A stretch of DNA of 64,000 bases, from assembly GCA_030998015.1 (NCBI GenBank), contig JARWMV010000232.1, forward strand, positions 868,001 to 932,000, in the 5' to 3' direction. The notes beneath the pieces are model-generated. The model did not search any database, was not told the DNA's origin, and saw only the letters and a list, made by a program, of their open reading frames with translations. The translations under genes were made by a program, and so were the position numbers. Below, in pieces: positions 24,468 through 36,000 of this stretch (positions within the stretch are counted from its first letter, which is position 1; each line of letters starts with the position of its first letter). The DNA is from Ceratorhiza oryzae-sativae. Lineage: Eukaryota; Basidiomycota; Agaricomycetes; Cantharellales; Ceratobasidiaceae.

Positions 24468-25814
24468 ATGCCTGGCTACCCCAAGCTCAAGCTCATCGAC
24501 CGCTCTGCCTTCCCCTCCAAGATCGTTCTGCCAGACGTCGCTGGGTATACCGGCCAGTTCTTTGATGTCAAGCTTAACCCTCACTGGAAGGAAGCCGAGG
24601 CTGGTTCGTATGCCTGGTTCGACAGCTATGGTGCGATATCTCGTACTATTTCATCTTACCGTCGTCGTCCTGATGTGTGTATGCTACAGGTGTTCACCAT
24701 GGTCGCAAGCGTCAGGAATTCTTTGAAACCGGCTTCGGCCAGATGGCTTCATTGTCCTATCCCGACGCTGACTTGGAGCATCTCCGTCCTGCAATGGACT
24801 TTATCCTTTGGCTCTTTGCTGTAGGCGACATTTGATTTTGACTTCGTCACAATTGCTTATTGTTTGATAGTTCGACGATATGATCGATGAGGGTGGACTG
24901 CGCGATAACGTTGATGGGACCAAGCTTGCCGTCGACATTACCATGGACGTTCTGCATAACCCCGATACCGCTCAACCCAAGTTCAAGATTGCGGCCTCTC
25001 TTCTCAGTTTTTTCCAACGCATGCGCGCCAACTCGAGCCCCGCTACGATCAAGCGCTTCGTGGATGCCAGCGACCTCTACACCCAAGCAATTCTCCAGCA
25101 AACCGTAAACCGATCTGTTGATGATGTGCCAACCGTCGAGGAATTCATTGAGCTGCGCCGCGATACCTCTGCAGTCAAGATGGTTTCTGTACGTTGCCCA
25201 TCGGTCGTATCTTCAGCAGACTCTGACACGCGTATTTCAGCCGTCCTTGAGTACTCGCTTGGGATCTGTCTTCCCGAGGAAGTTCACAACGACCCCATCA
25301 TTGCCGAGCTCTCGCTCTGCGGCAATGACATCCTTACCTGGGCCAACGATGTATATTCCTTCCCGGTTAGTGGACCGAGGCGAAATTCGGATCGTCTCAG
25401 ACTAACACATCCTATTCGCTTAGATCGAACAAGCACGAGGCGATACTCAAAATCTCGTCTTCATCACCATGTGGGACAAGCAGCTCGATCTCGAGGGTGC
25501 GATGGACTACGTCGATCAACTCACCCGCAAACGTACTCAGGACTATGTTGAGGCGAAGAAGAAGCTGCGCTCATTCGGTCCAGAGATCGATGCTCAGGTT
25601 CAGCGGTACATCCAGGGCATTGAGTACTGGGTGCAGGGCTCTATCGATTGGACGTTCATGACAACTCGTGAGTATCAGTCTCTCAGGGGGTCCTTCGCTT
25701 ACTGACCGTCCCTCAGGCTACTTTGGCGCAGACGTTGAGAAGGTTCGGGACACGGGGGTGGTTGACATTATGGCTCCCATTGAGCCCTCCGCCCCTATTG
25801 TTGTCGATGTATGA
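24468..25814 (+). CDS. Class I terpene synthase, Agaricomycete sesquiterpene type
   Basis: Predicted to ionise and cyclise a prenyl diphosphate, probably farnesyl-PP. ATG 24468, TGA 25812-25814. Exons: 24468-24630, 24690-24820, 24871 to about 25192, 25241-25365, 25424-25667, 25717-25814. The aspartate-rich metal motif is FDDMIDE (start of exon 3). The NSE triad is NDVYSFPIE, split by the intron 25366-25423, followed by QARGDTQNLV. The C-terminal RY pair (RYFG) is split by the intron 25668-25716. Full domain length. The third intron is a problem: the best donor (GTACGT at 25189) gives a frameshift with the acceptor at 25240; only a weak donor at 25193, or no splicing, keeps frame with VLEYSLGICLPEEV. 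No P450 or other tailoring gene is next to it, so it is an orphan synthase in this window. The product cannot be predicted. Confidence 0.9.
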
Positions 25815-26521
25815 TTACTCTTCTTTCGCTTCGTTTCCTTTTATCTCTTTTTTTTTTTATCATCTTTGCTTCTTTTTATGAACCACTTCAGTTATTTTTC
25901 TATGCAGTAGATAGTTAGTGTTCTGGTGTATGATGTACAATAGCATGAGCCGCAATCGTATGATATCTCTATGAGCTTGTCTGTCAAAACATAGTGGCTT
26001 AGGCTGGATCGATCCTTGCGTAAAGTTTCCGGCCTTCTTTTCATTGTCCTCAAAGACAGCCCTAGACACGCGTATATCAACAATCAGCCATCATGGGATG
26101 AGCACGCATGATCCTTGCCCCTGATGCGGATCGCCAACCACTGTATTCACCTGCCAGGCAGTGCGTACATCAACCCCCGATGAAGCTCCCCGATTATTGT
26201 TGTCGTAATTGTCGGATTCTCGTAGCCTAGATGACATCTGGACATGAAATACGTTTTTCTGAGACAGACAATAGATCTTCTATCGACTAATTGTGGACCC
26301 CGGTAGCTGGTAGCACACCAACAGCCGGATTTCGCCACCAGCCACTTGATCGAAGGACATCTTCAGCTGTCGAGCGGGCGTCGATTGGTCATCAAATGTA
26401 TGCGCATGATGATGATCCCAACGGAGCACCGTGACATCACTGGGTGCCCAAGGTCATACCGATCCCCTCACAGAGGGCCAGCCTCGCAGCCCAAACCTCA
26501 ACCTCGACCACGATAAGCAGA
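25815..26521. other. Intergenic, terpene synthase to B12D gene
   Basis: A T-rich stretch directly follows the terpene synthase (T10 run about 25848-25858). No coding signal is supported on either strand. Confidence 0.5.
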
Positions 26522-26958
26522 ATGACCCAACGCACCCTCCTCGCACTCCGACAGCTCGCCCCTCGCCGGGCTATACCTGTTGTCGGATATCGTATGGGCT
26601 CTACAACAGCCGGCAAGCCCAAGGCGAAGCTTGTGCGTTCTCGAAAGTGACGGGATACCGCACCAAGGCTAACATGCCATTTGCTTTGTACAGGTGTTCC
26701 GCTTTAGCCCCAAGGACGTTCCTATCGAACTTTGGCCGATGGGCGCAGTCGTCTGCGCAGGAATTGTGGGAGCCGGAATCGCGATTTCTCGTCATTGTAA
26801 GCCCATTGTACGCTTCTCAACTCTTTGCATCGACTCACCGGAATTCACTTTGTAGTCGCCAAGGATGAAGATGTGTGTCATACTACCGTCTACATGGACA
26901 CTAGCTAATCACCTTGTTTCAGCTTCGTCTCCACAGAAATGTCCACAACGTCAAGTAA
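26522..26958 (+). CDS. B12D/NDUFA4 (MLRQ)-like mitochondrial inner-membrane protein
   Basis: Small protein of the B12D family, related to the MLRQ/NDUFA4 subunit associated with respiratory complexes. ATG at 26522 opens a basic, Ser/Thr-containing presequence (MTQRTLLALRQLAPRRAIP) suited to mitochondrial import. Then comes VFRFSPKDVPIELWPMGAVV, one hydrophobic span (VCAGIVGAGIAIS), and the family-like end LRLHRNVHNVK with TAA at 26956-26958. Introns: 26633-26693 (GTGCGT..CAG), one after RH, and one after KDED; all phase-consistent. An upstream ATG at 26444 in the same frame would add 26 residues but looks less likely to be the start. Confidence 0.7.
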
Positions 26959-27205
26959 ATCCAAAAAATCGCTTTCAGTACAGATCAAAGGCCAAGGTTT
27001 GCGGCTTGTATAATGTATATTAGCAAGGGAAACGTAGATAGTATTGTGAAGCCAAACCAGTGTGTGTATTCCTGGTTCGTTAAGCTACAAGATACAAGAG
27101 GGGGGGGGGGGGGAGAAGAAAACGAGGGAGTAGAACAATGCATCTGAATGAACATGCAAGCAAAATAGCCAAGTAAATAAACTTGTTTTCTCTAATCGAT
27201 ACACA
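26959..27205. other. Convergent intergenic region with G14 tract
   Basis: 247 bases between the 3' ends of the B12D-like gene (+) and the NIPA-like gene (-). It holds an uninterrupted run of 14 G at 27100-27113. Confidence 0.7.
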
Positions 27206-29265
27206 TCACCGCCCAGAAGTACCATGCTCGGTAGAGTGCTCCTGTCTGCCATGCAATGCCAAATTCTTAACCCAAGTCCACTTTCTTCGGGAGGTTCCCC
27301 CGTTTTCAGTTCCACCCGTTCTCACATGAGGTTCTCCGTTAGGATCAACAGACCCCTCGCTAATACTCCGTAAACCAAAGGGTCGTCTGGCGCGCGGGAT
27401 GAGCGCAAACCCTGGAGACACTGGGCTAAGCCCGATCGAGAAGCCGGGCGCGACCAGCGCGCCGGAGGATGCTTCGGTCCCCAACAAGGTACCATACCTT
27501 GGCCGAGTCGCAGATCGCCGTTGGGGAGAAATGGGCGGCGATGGTGCGTCGAGCGAGCCCGTACGAATGTGGATGTTGCGACGTCGAGAAGCCGAAGGGA
27601 TAGCCTCACCGGCTGGGCTAGAGGATGCTCGGCCAGGTTGCGAGGACGGGTCGCTGAAAGGGTCTCGGCTAGAAATGTCACTGGCCGCGTTGGGTGAGAT
27701 AGCAAGAGGCCGAGAGGGGTCTAGCATCGGCTCCAAGCTGTGCTCACTCCCACTGAACGTATCCCTGAACGCGACTGCCCGTTCAACCTCATCTTCGTCG
27801 GCATCTTCGTCCACCCAAGCACCCTCCTTTACCCCGCCTCCTTGTTGAATTGAAACGGCCCATACACCTCCAAGCAGGACAAAGATGCCGACGATGACAA
27901 GGCTGAGCTGCAGGGCACTCAACTCGGATATTTGATTAAAGTAGACCAATCCGTTGACAATGCTCGAAAGATTATAGAAGCAAAAGGCCACTGCATTCAA
28001 GGCGCGGGGTCAGAGCACGGACAAAACGGCCGGCTGGCGGGACCTTACAAGGACAAACCAGTGTTGGGTCGGCCAATGTCAGCGACTTGTGCAAGTACCA
28101 GAGCTAAATCGGTAACGCAAAAACGGCATACGTCATTGCCTCGATCGCGGCCATAGCAGTTGAGCTCGATCACACTTACCTGAAGGAGTGCAAATATACC
28201 CAAGCCCAACACCAATATCCAGCTTTCCCATCGCCAAAATTGGTTGTGTCCTGCAAATGTGAGAACTAGAAGCTCGACACCCGACTTGGCGAACAGCAAG
28301 CACATCCCTGAAAGGAGACCCGACGCTGAGGCGTAGGAAATGGCAATCCAGGTGGCAGTGCGTTTGTGCGGTGAGGGGCATGGGATGATCAAGTGTGGGG
28401 GAGGAGCTGGCTTGCCATCAAACAAAGGTGTGCGTTCAAAGTCACTCTCGTTAGGGGTGGTATCCGGAATAGGAGCGAGTGTGGGTGAAGGAACTGATTC
28501 GTCAAGACGGATGGCGCCTTGCCGTGTTAACCTCCATTCAGCAATATGTGTCTAAAACCATCAGTGAGAGGTATGACTCAATGGGAAGGTCGGCTTACTA
28601 TTATAAGTGCAACGAGAAGCGCAGTCCCTAAGAGTGTGAAGTATATAACAAAGACTGGTCGATGAAATAGCCGAAGTAAATCATCCAAAGAACGTGTGGG
28701 CTCTGGCACAATACCAAAGACAGCTATAAGAACAGCACCAGTTGCGATGAAGATTGTGCCAAGGACCATATATTTCGAGAAGACATCGCCCAGAATCAAT
28801 CTAGCGAAAAATGCGTTCCAGAGCAGCGAGACGGCTCCAAGAGGGGCGAGGATCACCACAGGCAGCGAGGCAATCTGAAAGATGGAGCCAAGGATGTTGG
28901 AGGATATGAATATGCCTATCAATTAATGCTGTTTTAGCCATACAGGGACGCAGAAGCAGGAAAACTCACCGAACCCAATCAGCCATAGACTGAGCATAAT
29001 ATGGTTTAGACGCGATCAGGGAAGCAACACAGAACCTCGACTCACGGACGACGATAATCAGGCTTTCTGTCCTCTTCCGAGCATGCTTGATTTATTATAT
29101 GACTTTTTCTTTGCACGGTCAAACCTGCGCCAGGCAAAGCGTTAACCCATTTCCGAGTTAGGACGCCTCATGGGACGTACCCAAGGATTGAACAAACGAT
29201 GCCAGCAAGCCTACTGTAATTCCAAGAGCGACGCTGACTTGAGGACCAGCATCTTCTATTTTCAT
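27206..29265 (-). CDS. NIPA-like (DUF803/DMT) membrane transporter, putative Mg2+ transporter
   Basis: Members of the NIPA family in the drug/metabolite transporter superfamily are linked to Mg2+ transport; substrate here is inferred. ATG at 29263-29265. Exon 1 (29181-29265) and exon 2 (29046-29124) give LGITVGLLASFVQSLGLTVQ and RKSHIIN, and a 20-base exon (28970-28989) supplies LWLIGF. The next exon reads GIFISSNILGSIFQIASLPV and APLGAVSLLWNAFFARLILG, the family core. Later membrane segments include ISYASASGLLSGMCLLFAKS and LSSIVNGLVYFNQISELSAL. A hydrophilic, Ser/Pro-rich tail of about 180 residues follows and ends HSTEHGTSGR. Introns and phases are consistent at the 5' end. The tail is likely cytosolic and regulatory. 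Confidence 0.82.
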
Positions 29266-29702
29266 GCTATTGTATGTCGATATTCTGGACTGAGCGGTGG
29301 AGGCGATGATGAATGGTGGCTCGAATATCGTCAATGTTGGTTACACGAACCCAATTGGGGTTTGTCGTGTCCCATCACATGCCACTGACAAGAGCCCGGC
29401 GTTTATCGCACTTCTCGAGCCACCCCATGGTCTCTCTGCCGTGGTAAGTCTGTCTTAGCCCTCTGTTCCATGCCGAGCGAGCGACTTAAACAGTATGCCG
29501 GCAATCTTGTGAACAATCAGCTGATTACCTCAAGGCTCTGTCCACGATTTTGCGTCTTGATGATCTCCTTGGCAGTCCTGGATATGGCATCTCCCTGCTC
29601 GCTCTGAACACTATCTCCTGATAATCCTGCATAGCTTCAGTCTTGGGTGCGTGCCTGGTACGCAAGTGTACTGCACTCGAAAACCGCTTGGTCTAAAACG
29701 AC
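29266..29702. other. Divergent intergenic region, NIPA-like / secreted protein
   Basis: Between the starts of the NIPA-like gene (-) and the secreted-protein gene (+). An open frame at 29170-29388 overlaps the NIPA-like first exon and is not considered real. No other gene is seen. Confidence 0.5.
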
Positions 29703-29710
29703 TATAAAAG
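29703..29710 (+). promoter_or_regulatory. TATA box of the secreted cysteine-rich gene
   Basis: TATAAAAG lies 67 bases before the ATG at 29777, followed by a CT-rich stretch around 29731-29750. This is a strong core promoter arrangement, consistent with a highly inducible gene. Confidence 0.65.
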
Positions 29711-29776
29711 AGATAGGATAGGCTGACGTCTCACCCAACCTCTGACCTTCACAATCAATAATTCAGACAAACGACC

Positions 29777-30699
29777 ATGAAGCTCTCCGCGCGAAATATC
29801 TTGTTGAGCCTTGCTTTTGCTAGCTCTGTGTTTGGTCAAGCATGCCCACCTGGATCTACTCTCAAGAAAGGAACCTGCGGCATCTGCAATTGTGTCAAGC
29901 GGAACCAGGTGGTACGGATATACGAATATACATATAGGCGTACAACGTTTTCCTAAGTCTCTCCTAAAATAGATAACGCCACTTCCGGGTTGCTTTGTCG
30001 ATGAAAGTCGGGACGAGTCAGGAAATACATATTGTATCGCGGGATGCTATGTGAGTCCGCCTACCACACCGGTATTTTCAAACACATCGCTGACAAAACC
30101 CCACTTAGCCTGGGGTCGACGGTACCCAGGGTTTGACTGTCCCACCCGTTCAGCCCTCCGGGTCGGTCTGCCCTCCGGGCACATCACTCTACATCAATCG
30201 CAGCGATCAAATTGCGAACAATTATCAACGCCGCTGCGCGTGCCTTGAACTGACCTCCAACAATAATATCGAGGTGCGCAGTTCCGTTAAACCTTGTTCC
30301 CGCCATACCCTAAAAGTTTCCGTAGTTCCCACTCAATTTTGGGTGCTCGGCTCGATACACGTTGAGTGCAAGCGGTGTGGAATCATGCAATATCGAGTGC
30401 AACCCTGTGGGACCTCTATCCATTCATTCAAGCTGCACAAACTCATCCGAAATATACAGGCTATTCCTCAACCGGACCCAGCAGGCGTCTGCCCCAGCGG
30501 GTCATCACTCAGTTTGCTCCGGACAGCAACAGGAGGCACCGAGTGCGTATGTGTTTCTGGTTCAACCAGGGTTAGTCCGCTATAAGTTCATGTACAGAGT
30601 CCCTTTATTGAATTAGGTCCCTATATACAGGTGGCTTTCAACTCGGGATGCATTGCGGGCTACAGCTTCGGTGCCGATGCATGCTATGGACATTGCTAA
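29777..30699 (+). CDS. Secreted three-module cysteine-rich protein (effector candidate)
   Basis: Not recognised as a known family. Six exons, all joined in phase 0: 29777-29908, 29973-30050, 30109-30273, 30326-30406, 30460-30570, 30631-30699; predicted 211 residues. A signal peptide is clear (MKLSARNILLSLAFASSVFG, then QA). The mature part is three copies of one module. Each begins CPPGS/T or CPSGS, has a CxC-type pair (CGICNC, CAC, CVC), then an intron, then a half containing GC, about 10-14 residues, Cys, three residues (two in module 3), Cys. Module halves are exons 1/2, 3/4 and 5/6. Linkers are Pro-rich (TVPPVQPSGS; AIPQPDPAG). Nineteen cysteines suggest disulfide bonds. It ends CYGHC with TAA at 30697-30699. 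A TATA box precedes it. Role in host or microbe interaction is inference from size, secretion and Cys content only. Confidence 0.8.
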
Positions 30700-30911
30700 A
30701 TGGCCACTACTGTCTAAGCTTGATGATTTGTATGAATCAATCGTACTCGGGGATCATTGATTCCCCACACCAAACTCTAACTTCGATTGCAAGCGCATCA
30801 TGTTCCTTTCAAGTCGTATCTCGGTTCATTTCTGAGTATTAGCATAAGCCTATCGATCCTACAAGGACACGGCCGCACCGCGTATTCTAAGATGCAGTCT
30901 TCTCCCCGTCA

Positions 30912-32780
30912 TCATCCCCTCGCTTGGGAGACCATCCCGCCAAACATGGAGCCTGAAAAGCGTTCCCAGAAGCAACCCTGGACTGTCTTGTTGAAACGAA
31001 GGCCTACCAATGATCCCGGACGCTAGTGAATTCACATTGAAAAAGGAAACAAGAAGGAACACTTACCCATAACGCAATCACGATTCCCACCATGATTGTG
31101 CCGAGGACTTTCAAAAACATCAAATTCAACTCTGACCCCAGCGCGAGGACGCACAACGTGAGCGAGGCCAACGGGAATGTGAACCCCCACCACCTAAGGG
31201 ACAGAATCGTGAGTCGATAACCGAGCGGTAGAATCAGTACATGCTATACCCCATATTAAATTCCGGTTTGACCTCGCCCCCACGCATTCGGCTCCCGAAC
31301 GCAAGCACAGCTACTGCCCAGTACCAAAATCCCAGTCCCATCATGCACAATGCGCCAATAATCCCCAATGCATATATACCAAATACAGCATTTCCAAGTG
31401 CTTCCAGATGCGGTTTGGTTTGAAAGTAAGGCTGGAGAGAAACAGCGAGCCGTCCAAGGTTACATAGTGCCACTCCCGACTGACCAGTTGGCCCAAGTGG
31501 AAGGAACACAGTAACCTAAATCAAAATCATATATACCATTGAGAGGCCGAAGGATTTCCTTTATTCTGTGGAAGACGGTGCGTACAATCATATCCGTTGC
31601 GGGAAGATGGTGAAATGCGAGGCGCTGCAAATACAACGCTAAAATCATTAATGCAAGAGATGTACCAATTCCACAAGCAACGTAGGCTACGACGCTTATT
31701 TTGTTAGCGCTGGCGATAAGGTGTCAACATATACGCACATGCAATCCACATGTTGAAGACATATCCAGGATACTTTTCAACGAGCATATTCCCGAGCGTC
31801 GCACCCGTAGCCGCGACTATCACGTGACAGTTTCATTTGACTTGTTAATATTCCGCCAGTGCAGAAGACTCACTTGTGATAGTTGGGACGACCGGGAGGA
31901 GAAGAGCTGCTGTCACCGTTTCAGGGCGATTACTGTGGGCGGTAAACTGCCTGTCGTTTCATCAGTTGCTGTTTGCCTCGGAAGGAGAAATGAAAATGAA
32001 ACAACTTACATCCAGGGGACCAGCAAACCTACAAAGCCTGACATCACTAGTGCAAACCACCACCCATAACTTGCTGCCAAGGCCCATCCAAGGCCTAAAT
32101 CATACGCATGTGTGCACACAAGGCCTATGGCACCAAGGATAGTGATCAAACCCATTGGTATTGTTCCTAGGAACAGACTCTGTAGATCGAGAGGGATGGT
32201 GAGGCTAAGTTCGGGGCGGGTCGCTTCATCGGATAGCGACATACATGGGTTGCATGCCCTAAAGTGAGGGGTACAATTTCTGGGTGCATTATATAACGAG
32301 TAACGAGAGTGCTTGAGAATATTGCGAATAATATGACGTCGAGTAACAGGAAGAAGGCCGCGACAGGCCTCACAACGTGTAGAATTGGCCACGGTAGGGT
32401 CAAGAGCAGCGTGGCATTTACCTGCCATGTGGTCAGTTACGATTTCGACGATTTAGCGACGAAGATGGAATTACTCCGGTGCCCATTGTAACACTATACA
32501 AGAACAACAGTTTGTGTTGGTCACTCTCCCATGCTGTGAGTAACAGGAATGCTCACCTAAACCACGAGGGAGAGAAGTGGATTATACTGTTATTCGTAGA
32601 TTGATTAGAGAAAATTTGGGTAGCTCTAGTAATGGCTTACCGGTCTTTTAAACCTCTGACTTTCTTCACGACTGTGGTAGTACTTCCGCCATCTATTGCA
32701 GTGCTCGATATTTTTTGTACAACGAGCGGTGAATGATCAGACGCCTCCCACCGGTTGGGAAGCGCCGCGTCGAGAGACAT
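30912..32780 (-). CDS. TDT-family transporter (SSU1 sulfite pump / Mae1 malate type)
   Basis: Tellurite-resistance/dicarboxylate transporter family, ten membrane spans; yeast SSU1 exports sulfite and fission yeast Mae1 carries malate. ATG at 32778-32780 (MSLDAALPNRWEASDHS). The signature IIHFSPSWF, then SVTMGTG, is spread over two small exons, with VTMGTG coded by a 19-base exon (32475-32493). Following segments: PWPILHVVRPVAAFFLLLDV, SLFLGTIPMGLITILGAIG, GWALAASYGWWFALVMSGF, GWWGFTFPLASLTLCVLALG, LGTIMVGIVIALW. The last exon is taken to read TVQGCFWERFSGSMFGG with TGA at 30912-30914. The other frame of that exon (stop at 30859) fits the family less well. Sulfite or dicarboxylate cannot be told apart here. 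Confidence 0.85.
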
Positions 32781-33000
32781 TGCTATCTGTGGACGGGAAG
32801 AAATTATTATCCAGCCTAGTCATGCTGAACTAGTGAGCAGATCACAGTTAAGTTTGCTTGTATATGATCGACGGCAGTTCGGGCAAGCTTAGAGCAGAGG
32901 AAGAATGAAACGTAGGTCACAATAGAATAGAAATGGGGCGCTCGAGCTTGGAGTGCTGAGCCAGCAACAAGAGCTATTTTCCCAGAGTCAAATTGTTGAG

Positions 33001-36000
33001 TCATGTTGTGGCTAGAGGGTAGGTAAGCGCCAGAACCTCTACTCCGCTAACTCCGCGGTGTATTACCACATAATATATCCATTTAAATCTAATACACAAC
33101 CTACATACGAGAATCATGGACCTGCCGGAGCAGGAGGTGGGCGTGCCACTTGGGGGAGGGTTCGTTCCTTGTTGAGCGACCCCACTGCCCCAAAACCCTC
33201 CCATTACTGTTTGCACCGTATCCGTCACACGCCTAGGTTGAGGTGTATGCTTGATGTTGAATAGTCGCACATTTGTCGCATTCCATATGCCAAGTGGCGT
33301 TGTACCTCGAACATAAATTTCACCCCACAGAAGCGAATTGAGCCAGACGAGCGATGCGTCGGACCACTGAGATTAATATTATATCAATACTCACGCCAAG
33401 ATCACTAAGAAAGCTGCACGAACCTGAAATTTACGAGGTGCCAGAGGTCCAACGGGAGGTAATACATGGCTCAAGTTCGCTGACCGCAGGAGATCCAGGA
33501 TTGCGGCTGTACTGGATGCACGGCTTCCATTCGCTTGCAATTCTTGGATCTTGGGCGACAGCTCAGCATTGTGATCTGTACAATATCAAGAGGTAGGCTA
33601 TGATGGCAATATAAGTATGTGGCTCATGAATGTTCGAGTACACATACCCCTGTTGCCACGATGAGACCCACTCCTGCGTCGGCACAAAACCATTCTTCCC
33701 GAGCGCTATAGCAGCAGCAATCTCTTCTTCTGCGCTTAAATCTCGACCATCTTCTTGCGCTGCATCTTCTCTCATCTTTCCTCGCGCCTTCTCAGACATA
33801 CGAGGGGTTGGCGCAGGGGTATCGTCTGCACCTAGCCCGCTTTCGAGTTCTTCAGGCGTTGGTATATCCGTCCCTCGCTCGCGTTGAATTAGCTCCCGCT
33901 TCTCTTTCGAGAGATCAGGGCTATCTCGTTCGCCATTTCCTGCGATCTTTCCTTTGCCTTTGTTGACACCCTTTGCAGCCTCTTCCCTTCTCTTAACTTC
34001 TCGCACTGCTCCTCGTAGGGTGAACACACCGAGGCTCTCGATTACTGGTCGGGCTCGAAGCAGCGCATATATCAGATTCGGATTCTCTTGTAGATGCCGC
34101 AGTATGATGTTGTTAAACACTTCGAGAACGAAATAGATGAGTCGAGGGTGGGACTCGTCGGCTAGGAGGAAGAGTGGCGAAGAAAACGCAGTGAGAAGGG
34201 AGGTAAGCCGAGCTGAAGATGTTATAGTGAGATGTGTAAGATGTGGCGATATGTTGGAGAGCGTGATTATAAGAGCCGGATACAACGATGTGAGCGTCCC
34301 AGAAGTAGTTGCCACAATGGAGTATATGGACTAAGTAGAGCTGTCAGCAACCTGAAGGCATGACGACGGCAGAGGTAGATACCGTGATCATGAAGTCTCC
34401 CGTTGTTCCTGCAGTGGCCCATTTGGCAGGAACGGCAATTCTTACGGGGAGGTGAAGCTTCGCCCCCAAAGCAAATTCAGATGATATAGACTGGATGATG
34501 TACGAGAGTGCTCTGCAAAATCCTTGGTTCTCTGCAGATTTAATTAGTAAACCATGCGAAAGCCCACGTATGCGTCACATACGAGGTTTGTCCTTGATTT
34601 CCAAGCAGGTGCATAGTAGATAAGCGACCAGATCGACACATTTATCGGAGTCCATAACAAAGGCCCGGAATTTCTAGTCACGCAGGCATTAGTAACTCAA
34701 GCAGCATCTAGATACCGAACGAACCTTGTTCAAATCCAAAATTTTCCACAAGAATATATCTAGAAAAAGGTCAGAAAGGTTAGGGAATCAGAACGGCAAA
34801 CAACGCACAGATCTCAAGCACGTAAGGAACCCCTTTCCGAGAACCAGGCAACAAGCCATTGAGAGCACTGAGGTTTTGTTCTAGGATAGCCAATATGCCA
34901 TCAGTATAAACTCGAAATCGCTTGCTCGGTGCTTCAAAACGTGTGAGATACCGTATTGGAATGGCTAACGATAGAATGCTCACCAATTTCGCAAGTGAGT
35001 ACCTAAACGAATTTGATTTGGAAGTTGGCGCAGACTCCAAGTCATCTCCTGATTCCGCTCCAGCAGGGGTATTCGCCGGCCGATCTCGTGCATCGTTGCT
35101 CTGATAGTCCAGTAAAGCACAGAGCGCTGATATAGCCGACTCAGGAACCGCGTCTGCATCCATGGCACGTGTGACCAGATGGTTGTATGGCATGGACGAC
35201 AATGGCAGCGGTGAGAGGTTTGGGGGGTGTAATGATATGTTTAGGAGGGAACATAGTAGCGTCAAGACTCGCCGACGGGGCGTGCGTTGAGCTAACACAG
35301 ACAGCGCCGGCGTGTTCATAGTAAGCGCCACCGTCGGAGGGATGAACATCTGTTTTGACAGCAGGACGAGGAGTAGACCTAGCGGGAAACGATGCATCAG
35401 ATGCATAGATGAACGCGTCAAAGCGACGGTACTCACGAAGTACCTCCGTCTTATTGCTCTCCAGATCTCTCGAGGTGCCAATGTCTGCAGTCGAGCCGAT
35501 TCCTTTAACCCAAATGATATAATTGATCTTGTGGTGGTCCACTTGTACTTTCCGGGGAATAGTAAATCCACAGCAGAACAATAAATCCATCACGGCATTG
35601 ATGAGCTTCTCGCCTAGCGACGGTTCTGTTTCCGCTTGAGTATTGATAGGTTGACTGGTGGGAGATTTGGGCGACTTGGATCCATCCTCGTCTTCTTCAT
35701 CGTCGATCACAAACTGGTTGGTCTGGGTAGCCGGGTCGGAAATAGGAGCCTTGGGAGTCCGCAACCATAACTGTTCCTCTACACGACCATGGTCCACATC
35801 GCCCTCAAATACAACCGGAAGTACGCGCGATAAAACACGTAGACAGTTGAGCGCTTCCTTGGTGGGATTACGTTGCGTCGTGCCGGGATATAAGGACGAG
35901 AGAGCTGGTAGGGCGGAGGTCTCTGATGGGAATGTATGGTCGCTTAGGAGAAAGAGCAGGCGTTTGATTAGAACTGCGAGCAGAGTCGAAACGTTTCTAG

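Noticed and set aside
24468..26958. Terpene biosynthetic gene cluster
   Set aside because: Only the synthase itself fits; the next gene is a B12D-like respiratory protein and the following one a NIPA-like transporter, with no tailoring enzymes.
29170..29388. 72-residue plus-strand frame
   Set aside because: Antisense to the first exon of the NIPA-like gene, which has phase-consistent splicing and family sequence.
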